A stretch of 8,825 nt of DNA. Origin: an uncultured Burkholderiales bacterium. GTDB lineage: Bacteria > Pseudomonadota > Gammaproteobacteria > Burkholderiales > Burkholderiaceae_C. The stretch spans positions 1 through 8,825 of the forward strand of contig CAJBHE010000190.1 of NCBI GenBank assembly GCA_903952885.1, read 5' to 3'. The notes under the pieces are model-generated. The model was not told the DNA's origin, made no database searches, and worked only from the letters and a program-made list of their open reading frames with translations. This document shows, in pieces, positions 1 through 5,939 of this stretch; the first letter of the stretch is position 1, and each line of letters starts with the position of its first letter. The translations under genes were made by a program, and so were the position numbers.

Positions 1-1
1 C

Positions 2-1687
2 ACCCGCTTGCACGCAGGTAGCAAGTTTGACAAAGGCTCGGGCGGCGCATACAGCTTCTCTGGCGGTTTGCACGGCGTGGGCGTGAGCGTGACCAACGCG
101 CTGGCTAAGCGTATGGAAGCCACCTCTTACCGTGAAGGCCAAGTGGCCCGTTTGGTCTTCTCAGGCGGTGACGTGGTGGAAAAACTCACCACCCGCAAAC
201 AAGAATCAGGCGACCGCAAGCAGGGCACCACCGTGCGTGTGTGGCCCGATGCCAAATACTTTGAATCCTCGGCCTTGCCGATGAACGAGCTGGTGCACTT
301 GTTGCGCAGCAAAGCCGTGCTCATGCCCGGCGTGAGCGTGATTCTCACCAACGAAAAAACCAAAGACACGCAAAACTGGCTCTACAAAGGCGGCCTGCGT
401 GACTACTTGATGCAGACCCTGCACGGCGACCCCGTCATTCCTTTGTTTGAAGGCGATGGCTATGCCGACAGCAACCATGACAGCTTCGCCGAAGGCGAGG
501 GCGCAGCTTGGGCCGTGGCTTTCACCGAAGACGGCGCACCTGTGCGCGAAAGCTATGTCAACCTGATTCCCACCAGCGCGGGCGGCACGCACGACAGCGG
601 CTTGCGCGATGGCTTGTTCACGGCGGTGAAAAGCTTCATCGAGCTGCACGCCTTGTTGCCTAAGGGCGTCAAGCTCATGCCAGAAGACGTGTTTGCACGG
701 GCCAGCTACGTGCTGAGCGCCAAGGTGCTCGACCCGCAGTTCCAAGGTCAAATCAAAGAACGCCTCAACTCGCGCGATGCCGTGCGTTTGGTGTCAAGTT
801 ATGTGCGGCCCACGATGGAGTTGTGGCTCAACCAGCACGTTGAGTACGGCAAGAAGCTGGCCGAGCTGGCCATCAAGGCCGCACAAACGCGCCAAAAAGC
901 CGGTCAAAAAGTCGAGAAGCGCAAAGGCTCAGGCGTGGCCGTGTTGCCAGGCAAGCTGACCGATTGCGAAAGCAAAGACATTGCGCACAACGAAGTGTTC
1001 TTGGTCGAGGGTGACTCTGCGGGCGGTAGCGCCAAGATGGGCCGCGACAAAGAAAGCCAAGCCATCCTGCCGCTGCGCGGCAAGGTGCTGAACACTTGGG
1101 AAGTCGAGCGCGACCGCTTGTTTGCCAACAATGAAATTCACGACATTTCGGTGGCCATTGGTGTGGACCCGCACGGGCCCAATGACTCGCCAGATTTGAG
1201 CGGCCTACGCTACGGTAAGGTGTGCATCTTGTCCGACGCGGACGTGGACGGCTCGCACATTCAAGTGCTTTTGCTCACGCTGTTCTTCCGTCACTTTCCC
1301 AAGCTCATCGAAGCGGGTCATGTGTTTGTGGCGCGCCCACCGCTGTTCCGCGTGGACGCACCGGCGCGTGGCAAAAAGCCAGCCACCAAGGTTTACGCAT
1401 TGGACGAGGGTGAGCTCACCGCCATTCTCGACAAGTTGCGTAAAGACGGCGTGGCCGAAGGCAAGTGGAGCATCAGCCGCTTCAAGGGTTTGGGCGAAAT
1501 GAGTGCCGAACAACTGTGGGACACCACCCTCAACCCCGACACCCGTCGCCTCATGCCCGTGCAACTGGGCTTGCTGGACTTTGCAACCACCGAAGGTTTG
1601 ATTACGCAACTCATGGGCAAAGGCGAAGCAGCCGCGCGCCGTGAGCTGATGGAACTGCATGGCGATTCGATTGAGATTGACGTATGA
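2..1687 (+). CDS. parE: DNA topoisomerase IV subunit B (ParE), 5' truncated
   Basis: This is the ATPase subunit of topoisomerase IV, which with ParC decatenates daughter chromosomes and relaxes supercoils in the cytoplasm. The frame is already open at base 2 (T-R-L-H-A-G-x-K-F), so the TTG at 8 is internal. By comparison with E. coli ParE (630 aa), roughly 90-95 N-terminal residues with the first ATP-binding motifs are missing. Visible in order are the GHKL ATP-lid SGGLHGVG (about 59-82), the transducer domain with the QTK-loop equivalent DPQFQGQIKERL (about 731-766; here Q-I-K), the TOPRIM motif VEGDSAGGSA (catalytic Glu at 1007-1009), the metal-binding DADVDG (1235-1252), and RFKGLGEM (about 1480-1500). 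It lacks the large insert of enterobacterial GyrB, and its partner is parC, so ParE is preferred over GyrB. The stop overlaps the parC start by 4 nt, which suggests translational coupling. Confidence 0.96.
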   Translation, partial: TRLHAGSKFDKGSGGAYSFSGGLHGVGVSVTNALAKRMEATSYREGQVARLVFSGGDVVEKLTTRKQESGDRKQGTTVRVWPDAKYFESSALPMNELVHLLRSKAVLMPGVSVILTNEKTKDTQNWLYKGGLRDYLMQTLHGDPVIPLFEGDGYADSNHDSFAEGEGAAWAVAFTEDGAPVRESYVNLIPTSAGGTHDSGLRDGLFTAVKSFIELHALLPKGVKLMPEDVFARASYVLSAKVLDPQFQGQIKERLNSRDAVRLVSSYVRPTMELWLNQHVEYGKKLAELAIKAAQTRQKAGQKVEKRKGSGVAVLPGKLTDCESKDIAHNEVFLVEGDSAGGSAKMGRDKESQAILPLRGKVLNTWEVERDRLFANNEIHDISVAIGVDPHGPNDSPDLSGLRYGKVCILSDADVDGSHIQVLLLTLFFRHFPKLIEAGHVFVARPPLFRVDAPARGKKPATKVYALDEGELTAILDKLRKDGVAEGKWSISRFKGLGEMSAEQLWDTTLNPDTRRLMPVQLGLLDFATTEGLITQLMGKGEAAARRELMELHGDSIEIDV

Positions 1688-4035
1688 CCGATTTGTTAAC
1701 CCCCGAACTGCCCACCGCTGATAACGACGGCGACATCGCGCTGGGCCATTACGCCCAACGCGCCTACCTTGAATACGCGCTCAGCGTGGTCAAAGGCCGT
1801 GCGTTGCCCGACGTGTGCGATGGTCAAAAACCGGTGCAACGCCGCATTCTGTATTCGATGTCCCGCATGGGCCTGGGTTACAGCGGCCCTAACAACAACA
1901 CAGGTGCCAAGCCCGTCAAGTGCGCCCGCGTGGTCGGTGACGTGCTGGGTCGCTACCATCCCCACGGTGACAGCGCCGCCTACGAAGCCCTCGTGCGCAT
2001 GGCGCAAGACTTTGCGCAACGCTACCCACTGATTGACGGCCAAGGCAACTTTGGCTCACGTGACGGCGATGGCGCAGCCGCCATGCGATACACCGAAGCC
2101 CGATTGGCCAAAATTACCACGCTGCTGCTCGATGAGATTGACGAAGGTACGGTGGACTTCCAGCCCAACTACGACGGCTCCACCGAAGAGCCCAAGCAGT
2201 TGCCCGCCCGTTTGCCATTTGCCTTGCTCAACGGCGCAAGCGGCATTGCGGTGGGTATGGCCACTGAAATTCCAAGCCACAACTTGCGCGAAGTGGCCGA
2301 TGCGTGCGTGGCACTCATCAAAACACCTAAGCTGAGCGACGAAGAGTTGTTGCAAATCTTGCCTGCGCCCGATTACCCCGGCGGCGGCCAAATCATCAGC
2401 AGCGCATCAGACATTGCCGATGCTTATCGCACAGGACGCGGCTCACTCAAAGTGCGCGCCCGCTGGACCATTGAAGAATTGGCCCGTGGCCAATGGCAAC
2501 TGGTGGTCAACGAGTTACCACCCGGTGTGAGCAGCCAGCGCGTGTTGGAAGAGATTGAAGAGCTTACCAACCCCAAGGTCAAAACAGGCAAGAAGGCCCT
2601 TAGCGCCGACCAAACCCAACTCAAAGCCACCGTGCTGGCCGTGTTGGACGTGGTGCGCGATGAGTCAAGCAAAGATGCGGCTGTGCGTTTGGTGTTCGAG
2701 CCCAAGACCCGCACCATTGAGCAACAAGAACTCATCACCACCTTGCTGGCGCACACGAGCCTAGAAACCTCGTCGTCGATCAACCTCACCATGGTGGGTA
2801 TCAATGGTCGCCCCGTGCCTAAGTCCTTGCGCGACATGCTGACCGAGTGGATTGAGTTCCGCTCGGCCACCATTCTGCGCCGTTCGCAGCACCGTTTGAA
2901 CAAAGTGTTGGACCGCATCCATATCTTGGAAGGTCGTCAGTTGGTGTTGCTCAACATCGACGAGGTGATTGCCATCATCCGTCAGAGCGACGAGCCCAAG
3001 CAGGCGCTGATGGAGCGCTTCAAACTCAGCGAGCGACAAGCCGAAGACATCTTAGAAATTCGCCTGCGTCAGCTGGCGCGTTTGGAAGCCATCAAGATTG
3101 AGCAAGAGCTCAAAGAGTTGCGCGACGAGCAAGCCAAGCTCGAAGACATCGTGGGCAACCCATCTGCGCTGCGCCGCTTGATGGTGAAGGAAATTGAAGC
3201 CGACGCCAAAACCTTTGCTGACCCACGCCGCACGCTCATTCAAGAAGAGAAAAAAGCAGTGGCCGAAGTCAAGGTCATTGACGAGCCCGTGACTGTGGTC
3301 GTCTCTGAAAAAGGCTGGGTGCGTGCACGTACGGGCCACGGACACGAAGCCAGTGCCTTTGCCTTCAAGTCGGGCGACGGCTTGTACGGCACGTTTGAGT
3401 GCCGCACCGTGGACACCTTCATCGCGTTTGGCTCGAACGGCCGCATTTACTCGGTGCCTGTGTCGGCATTGCCCGGCGCGCGTGGCGATGGCCAACCTGT
3501 GACCACGTTGGTTGATTTGGAATCGGGTACTCAGTTGCTGCATTACGTGGCTGGCCCAGCTGGCGCGGCGTATTTGCTCAGCAGCTCGGGCGGCTATGGT
3601 TTCATGGCCAACATCGAGCACATGATTTCGCGCAACAAAGGCGGCAAAGCCTTCATCACCCTGGGCGAGGGCGAAACTGTGTGCCGTCCATCTCCTGCCA
3701 TCGGTGGCTCGGGCGCTCAGCCTATGGCACCCGCCACGCATGTTGCCTGCGCCTCAGCTGGCGGCCGCTTCTTAACCTTTGAGTTGTCAGAACTCAAGGC
3801 GATGGAAAAGGGCGGCCGTGGTTTGATGCTGATCGACCTCGAAGCCAAAGACACCTTGGCTGGTGCAGCTGCGTACACACGCAGCGTGCGGATCGAAGGC
3901 ATTGGCCGTGGCGGCAAAGTGCGCGAAGAAACGCTGGAGATTCGCAGCTTGAACAACGCCAAAGCGGCACGCGCCAAAAAGGGCAAAGTGGCTGACTTGG
4001 GCTTTAAGCCGAATGCGGTGGTGCGGGTGGAGTAG
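1684..4035 (+). CDS. parC: DNA topoisomerase IV subunit A (ParC)
   Basis: This is the DNA-cleaving and religating subunit of topoisomerase IV, 783 aa against 752 in E. coli. The start ATG shares ATGA with the parE stop. The N-terminal winged-helix region carries DGQKPVQRRILY, the quinolone-determining stretch YHPHGDSAAYEA (Ser97 and Glu101, equivalent to E. coli Ser80 and Glu84, both in the sensitive-type state), and AAMRYTEARL with catalytic Tyr136 (codon 2089-2091). The tower follows with GIAVGMATEIPSHNLREV. A long helical coiled-coil gate spans about residues 385-490 (HILEGRQLVLLNIDEVIAIIR). A GyrA-like beta-pinwheel C-terminal domain runs from about residue 533 to the end. I see no GyrA-box (QRRGGKG), which favours ParC over GyrA. 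A short insertion, GPNNNTGAKPV, precedes the quinolone-determining region compared with E. coli. A strong terminator follows. Confidence 0.96.
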   Translation: MTDLLTPELPTADNDGDIALGHYAQRAYLEYALSVVKGRALPDVCDGQKPVQRRILYSMSRMGLGYSGPNNNTGAKPVKCARVVGDVLGRYHPHGDSAAYEALVRMAQDFAQRYPLIDGQGNFGSRDGDGAAAMRYTEARLAKITTLLLDEIDEGTVDFQPNYDGSTEEPKQLPARLPFALLNGASGIAVGMATEIPSHNLREVADACVALIKTPKLSDEELLQILPAPDYPGGGQIISSASDIADAYRTGRGSLKVRARWTIEELARGQWQLVVNELPPGVSSQRVLEEIEELTNPKVKTGKKALSADQTQLKATVLAVLDVVRDESSKDAAVRLVFEPKTRTIEQQELITTLLAHTSLETSSSINLTMVGINGRPVPKSLRDMLTEWIEFRSATILRRSQHRLNKVLDRIHILEGRQLVLLNIDEVIAIIRQSDEPKQALMERFKLSERQAEDILEIRLRQLARLEAIKIEQELKELRDEQAKLEDIVGNPSALRRLMVKEIEADAKTFADPRRTLIQEEKKAVAEVKVIDEPVTVVVSEKGWVRARTGHGHEASAFAFKSGDGLYGTFECRTVDTFIAFGSNGRIYSVPVSALPGARGDGQPVTTLVDLESGTQLLHYVAGPAGAAYLLSSSGGYGFMANIEHMISRNKGGKAFITLGEGETVCRPSPAIGGSGAQPMAPATHVACASAGGRFLTFELSELKAMEKGGRGLMLIDLEAKDTLAGAAAYTRSVRIEGIGRGGKVREETLEIRSLNNAKAARAKKGKVADLGFKPNAVVRVE

Positions 4036-4060
4036 CGTGACGCACTTGCTACCCAAGCAG

Positions 4061-4090
4061 AAAAGGCCCTTGCTAGCAAGGGCCTTTTTT
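4061..4090 (+). terminator. Rho-independent terminator after parC
   Basis: The 28 nt at 4061-4088 are a perfect palindrome. The arm AAAAGGCCCTTG (4061-4072) pairs with CAAGGGCCTTTT (4077-4088) around a self-complementary CTAG, and a six-T run ends at 4090. It lies 25 nt after the parC stop and should end parE-parC transcription. The A-run on the left gives a U-tract on the other strand, so it could work in both directions, although no minus-strand gene reads into it. Confidence 0.93.
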
Positions 4091-4141
4091 GGTTTTAACA
4101 GCATTGCTTGGATCTTTAGCGTCTGATTTGCTCAGTGCGAA

Positions 4142-4170
4142 TTGAATGTTCCTAAATTGGTAGTCATATT
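4142..4170 (+). promoter_or_regulatory. Candidate sigma-70 promoter in AT-rich leader
   Basis: The stretch 4091-4244 between the parC terminator and the next gene is very AT-rich: 4141-4200 is about 25% GC. Within it, TTGAAT (4142-4147) and CATATT (4165-4170) lie 17 nt apart, each matching 4 of 6 consensus bases. An 8-nt palindrome, ACTTAAGT, follows at 4177-4184. This is the natural place for a promoter serving the two small genes downstream, but the elements are weak and the base composition makes chance matches likely. Confidence 0.3.
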
Positions 4171-4244
4171 TTCATAACTTAAGTCACAGAAAATTACAAA
4201 TCTGACATAGACGCGCTGATTTTTTACCTTCACGATGGCCATTT

Positions 4245-4511
4245 ATGGATATGAAATACGTTCCCGAATCTTCCGATAAACGCAATCAAAAATTAGAAAA
4301 ACAATTCAATGAGTTGACCACGTGGATTCAAGCGCATTTGAATGAGCAAATCGGCTGGGCTGAGTTGATGTCGCAAAGCGGTTTGGACCATCAAACCTTG
4401 CAAACCCTCTTTTTCAAATACAAGTCTACAACGCCCATGACTTGGATACGCCTTCAGCGCCAAGCCAGCCAACAGCAACAGTCTATCTACAAACCTTCTT
4501 TTTTGGCTTAA
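4245..4511 (+). CDS. Small protein resembling one AraC-type HTH half-domain
   Basis: This is an 88-aa protein of no family I can name firmly. Residues about 27-72 read like the first half of an AraC/XylS DNA-binding domain. A helix (WIQAHLNEQI) is followed by GWAELMSQSGLDHQTLQTLFFKYKS, which has the pattern LxxxxGLxxxxLxxLFxxxxS seen in AraC HTH1, and then by TPMTWIRLQRQ, matching the usual P-x-x-Y/W-I-x-x-x-R linker helix. A full AraC protein has two such HTHs plus a sensor domain; here only one is present, ahead of a Gln-rich tail. ATG 4245 was chosen; ATG 4251 is equally possible, and neither has a clear Shine-Dalgarno. The codons are AT-rich compared with parC. It may be a stand-alone DNA-binding protein or a decayed remnant. 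The next gene begins 14 nt downstream, so the two may be co-transcribed. Confidence 0.6.
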   Translation: MDMKYVPESSDKRNQKLEKQFNELTTWIQAHLNEQIGWAELMSQSGLDHQTLQTLFFKYKSTTPMTWIRLQRQASQQQQSIYKPSFLA

Positions 4512-4525
4512 TTCAACGCGTTTGT

Positions 4526-5032
4526 ATGACACCTTCCAACTGGCAAAGCGATGATGCAGCTTTGCTTAAAAAACTACGCACTGACAAACGACTGGATGAG
4601 CACGCTTTTGCACGCATGACATCCACATCCATCGAGCAAATTGTGCAGCTCGAAAATGGGGGCGTGACCGCATTTCATACGCCTATGTTGAAGTACCAAC
4701 TGGGTAGAAAATTGTTGCGGTCACTTGGCACAGACACTTCTCAGGAGCTTGCCAAAGCTTCACACACGCAATTGGCTGAGGCACCTGCTGCGTCACCCAT
4801 GATTTCAGGGGCCGATAAAAAATTTGCTCTGAGCACCTTAGACAAAATTGCGATGCTCAGCAAGCGCGATCTCAATCCTTCGTTGTTATCAGAGATCAAG
4901 CATTCCTTGAAAACCCTTTGGATCAATCATGTTGTGTTTTCTCGCTTGGTATTAGTGCTCATTTTCATCTTCATCATGCATACGTTTTTCAGATCGCAAG
5001 TCAAGCAATTTGGCCAATATGTATTGACTTGA
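4526..5032 (+). CDS. Putative membrane-anchored Xre/RodZ-like HTH protein
   Basis: This is a 168-aa protein from ATG 4526. An in-frame TTG at 4442 would overlap the previous gene by 70 nt and is not favoured; no clear ribosome-binding site supports either start. Residues about 12-45 fit an Xre-type HTH (LLKKLRTDKRLDEHAFARMTSTSIEQIVQLENGG, shown here in pieces: LLKKLRTDKRL, DEHAFARM, TSIEQIVQLENGG). A RodZ-like helix, MLKYQLGRKLLRSLG, follows at 54-68. A polar, Ala/Ser-rich linker precedes one strong hydrophobic helix at about 136-156 (VVFSRLVLVLIFIFIMHTFF) and a short 12-residue tail. The order cytoplasmic HTH, linker, single membrane helix matches the front of RodZ, but the periplasmic beta domain is absent and the protein is about half the usual length. 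The predicted topology is N-terminus inside. I cannot assign a role; with its neighbour it may form a small regulatory pair. Confidence 0.6.
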   Translation: MTPSNWQSDDAALLKKLRTDKRLDEHAFARMTSTSIEQIVQLENGGVTAFHTPMLKYQLGRKLLRSLGTDTSQELAKASHTQLAEAPAASPMISGADKKFALSTLDKIAMLSKRDLNPSLLSEIKHSLKTLWINHVVFSRLVLVLIFIFIMHTFFRSQVKQFGQYVLT

Positions 5033-5065
5033 AATGCATGTGTTTGAGACGGCTCAAGCAGAAAC

Positions 5066-5094
5066 AAAAAAGCGGCTCAATGAGCCGCTTTTTT
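5066..5094. terminator. Bidirectional terminator between convergent genes
   Basis: An inverted repeat, AAAAAAGCGGCTCA (5066-5079) and TGAGCCGCTTTTTT (5081-5094), is separated by one base; in RNA the loop would be about CAATG. It has a GC-rich core, with a T-run on the plus strand and an A-run that becomes a U-run on the minus strand. It lies between the plus-strand gene ending at 5032 and the minus-strand gene ending at 5109, so one element can serve both. Confidence 0.93.
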
Positions 5095-5108
5095 AGAGTG
5101 CGTTAGCT

Positions 5109-5375
5109 TTAAGCTTTGACTTTTTCAACTGGCGCTGAAGCAACTTCGGCAACTGAGTCAGCCTCTTTCTTGGGAGGGCTGCAATCGAAGCATACAAACA
5201 TGGATGAGCCCAGGATGCGCTTGAAAGAGCCGTTGTTGCGGGGCTTGTGAACGCCGCACTTGATGCAGCTCATGGTGTCGCCTGTGCGGCCGAGACCTTC
5301 GAAGGGTGAGCCGCCTTTTTTCGACTTGTAGCGCAAACCATCGTTGGAGATTTCTGTTTTTTCTGGGCGTGACAT
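5109..5375 (-). CDS. Small four-cysteine (zinc-ribbon-like) protein
   Basis: This is an 88-aa hypothetical protein. Two CxxC knuckles, C37-x2-C40 (SCIKCG) and C62-x2-C65 (VCFDC), are 21 residues apart, the arrangement of a small zinc ribbon. Basic residues lie between and before them (HKPRNN, FKR, KSKKGG), compatible with nucleic-acid binding. The tail after residue 68 is Ala/Glu/Val/Lys-rich and probably disordered. Residues about 12-35 (DGLRYKSKKGGSPFEGLGRTGDT) look conserved-like but match no motif I can name. The ATG at 5375 is the only reasonable start; its ribosome-binding site is weak. The upstream DCC-family gene runs in the same direction with an 82-nt gap. I recall similar small proteins annotated as hypothetical in Burkholderiales, but the metal, the ligand and the role are inferred or unknown. 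Confidence 0.75.
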   Translation of the reverse strand: MSRPEKTEISNDGLRYKSKKGGSPFEGLGRTGDTMSCIKCGVHKPRNNGSFKRILGSSMFVCFDCSPPKKEADSVAEVASAPVEKVKA

Positions 5376-5457
5376 TCGTTTTAGTTCTCAAGGCAAAGAA
5401 GCTATTTTCGCAAATTTATCAACCGTTCTGCGATGCAGCCTTCAAAAACCTCAAAAT

Positions 5458-5847
5458 TCACCTCAAAAACCGCTTAGAAAACTTCAAAACGCTGGGCCCG
5501 ATGCGTTTGGAGATGGCATGGCGGTGTTTGGCAAACAGCATATAGGCAGGTTGCAAAACCGGCATGAGCCAGCGGCGCGACAACAACCATGCCAAAAAGG
5601 GCAGTTTTGCCAAGCGGTAGGCGTTGGCAAACACAGGCACGCCCACCAAGACTTGGCCGTCGGCCGTACGGCCATGAATTTGGGCCATGGCGGCTTCGCA
5701 CGAGATGTTATGGCCGGAGCTTGCAAAGTCGGTTTGGGTGATGTCCACAAATGCGAGCAGCCCTTGTGCATTGCGGCTTTCCAAAAACTGCACCTCGGCT
5801 GCGCACAAAGGGCACTGGCCATCGTAGTAGAGGGTGAGTTCAGGCAT
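5458..5847 (-). CDS. DCC-family (DUF393) thiol-oxidoreductase-like protein
   Basis: This is a 129-aa protein beginning MPELTLYYDGQCPLCAAEV. The N-terminal YYDGxCPLC box, with Cys12 and Cys15, is the signature of the DCC family (DUF393), thioredoxin-fold proteins often called thiol-disulfide oxidoreductases although their substrates are unknown. Later features of the family are a conserved-looking acidic segment (FVDITQTDF), HGRTADGQVLVGVPVFANAY (the H-x-x-x-x-D-G-x-x-x-x-G segment) and a hydrophobic stretch, LPFLAWLLSRRWLMPVLQPAY, before a basic end. ATG 5847 puts the fold at the very N-terminus, as is usual; ATG 5871 would add eight residues and ATG 5889 fourteen. None has a good Shine-Dalgarno. 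It is transcribed divergently from the amidase gene, with 92 nt between the starts. Confidence 0.88.
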   Translation of the reverse strand: MPELTLYYDGQCPLCAAEVQFLESRNAQGLLAFVDITQTDFASSGHNISCEAAMAQIHGRTADGQVLVGVPVFANAYRLAKLPFLAWLLSRRWLMPVLQPAYMLFAKHRHAISKRIGPSVLKFSKRFLR

Positions 5848-5870
5848 GGCGGTGCGGTTTGTATTTTGCA

Positions 5871-5892
5871 TTGTGCACAAGGCTAGCATGCT
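5871..5892. promoter_or_regulatory. Palindromes in divergent intergenic region
   Basis: The 92 nt between the DCC-family gene and the amidase gene must hold both promoters. I see no convincing -35/-10 pair. It contains two short perfect palindromes, TTGTGCACAA (5871-5880) and AGCATGCT (5885-5892), whose centres are 13 nt apart. They could be operator half-sites, but short palindromes are common by chance. Confidence 0.2.
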
Positions 5893-5939
5893 CACGATGC
5901 GCTGGGCTGAGTAAGGGGTAATCGGGCAGAATTCATCGC

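Noticed and set aside
206..751. 181-codon open frame on the minus strand opposite parE
   Set aside because: Antisense shadow; parE is conserved across the whole stretch.
3052..3741. 229-codon open frame on the minus strand opposite parC
   Set aside because: It lies opposite the conserved coiled-coil and C-terminal domain of ParC and shows no signature of its own.
4442..4525. TTG start extending the RodZ-like protein by 28 residues
   Set aside because: It would overlap the preceding gene by 70 nt, and the added residues carry no HTH or targeting signal; ATG 4526 places the HTH near the N-terminus as expected.
5344..5886. 180-codon open frame on the plus strand opposite the DCC-family gene
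   Set aside because: The minus strand carries the clear YYDGxCPLC family motif, while the plus-strand product has no recognisable feature and runs through the intergenic gap.
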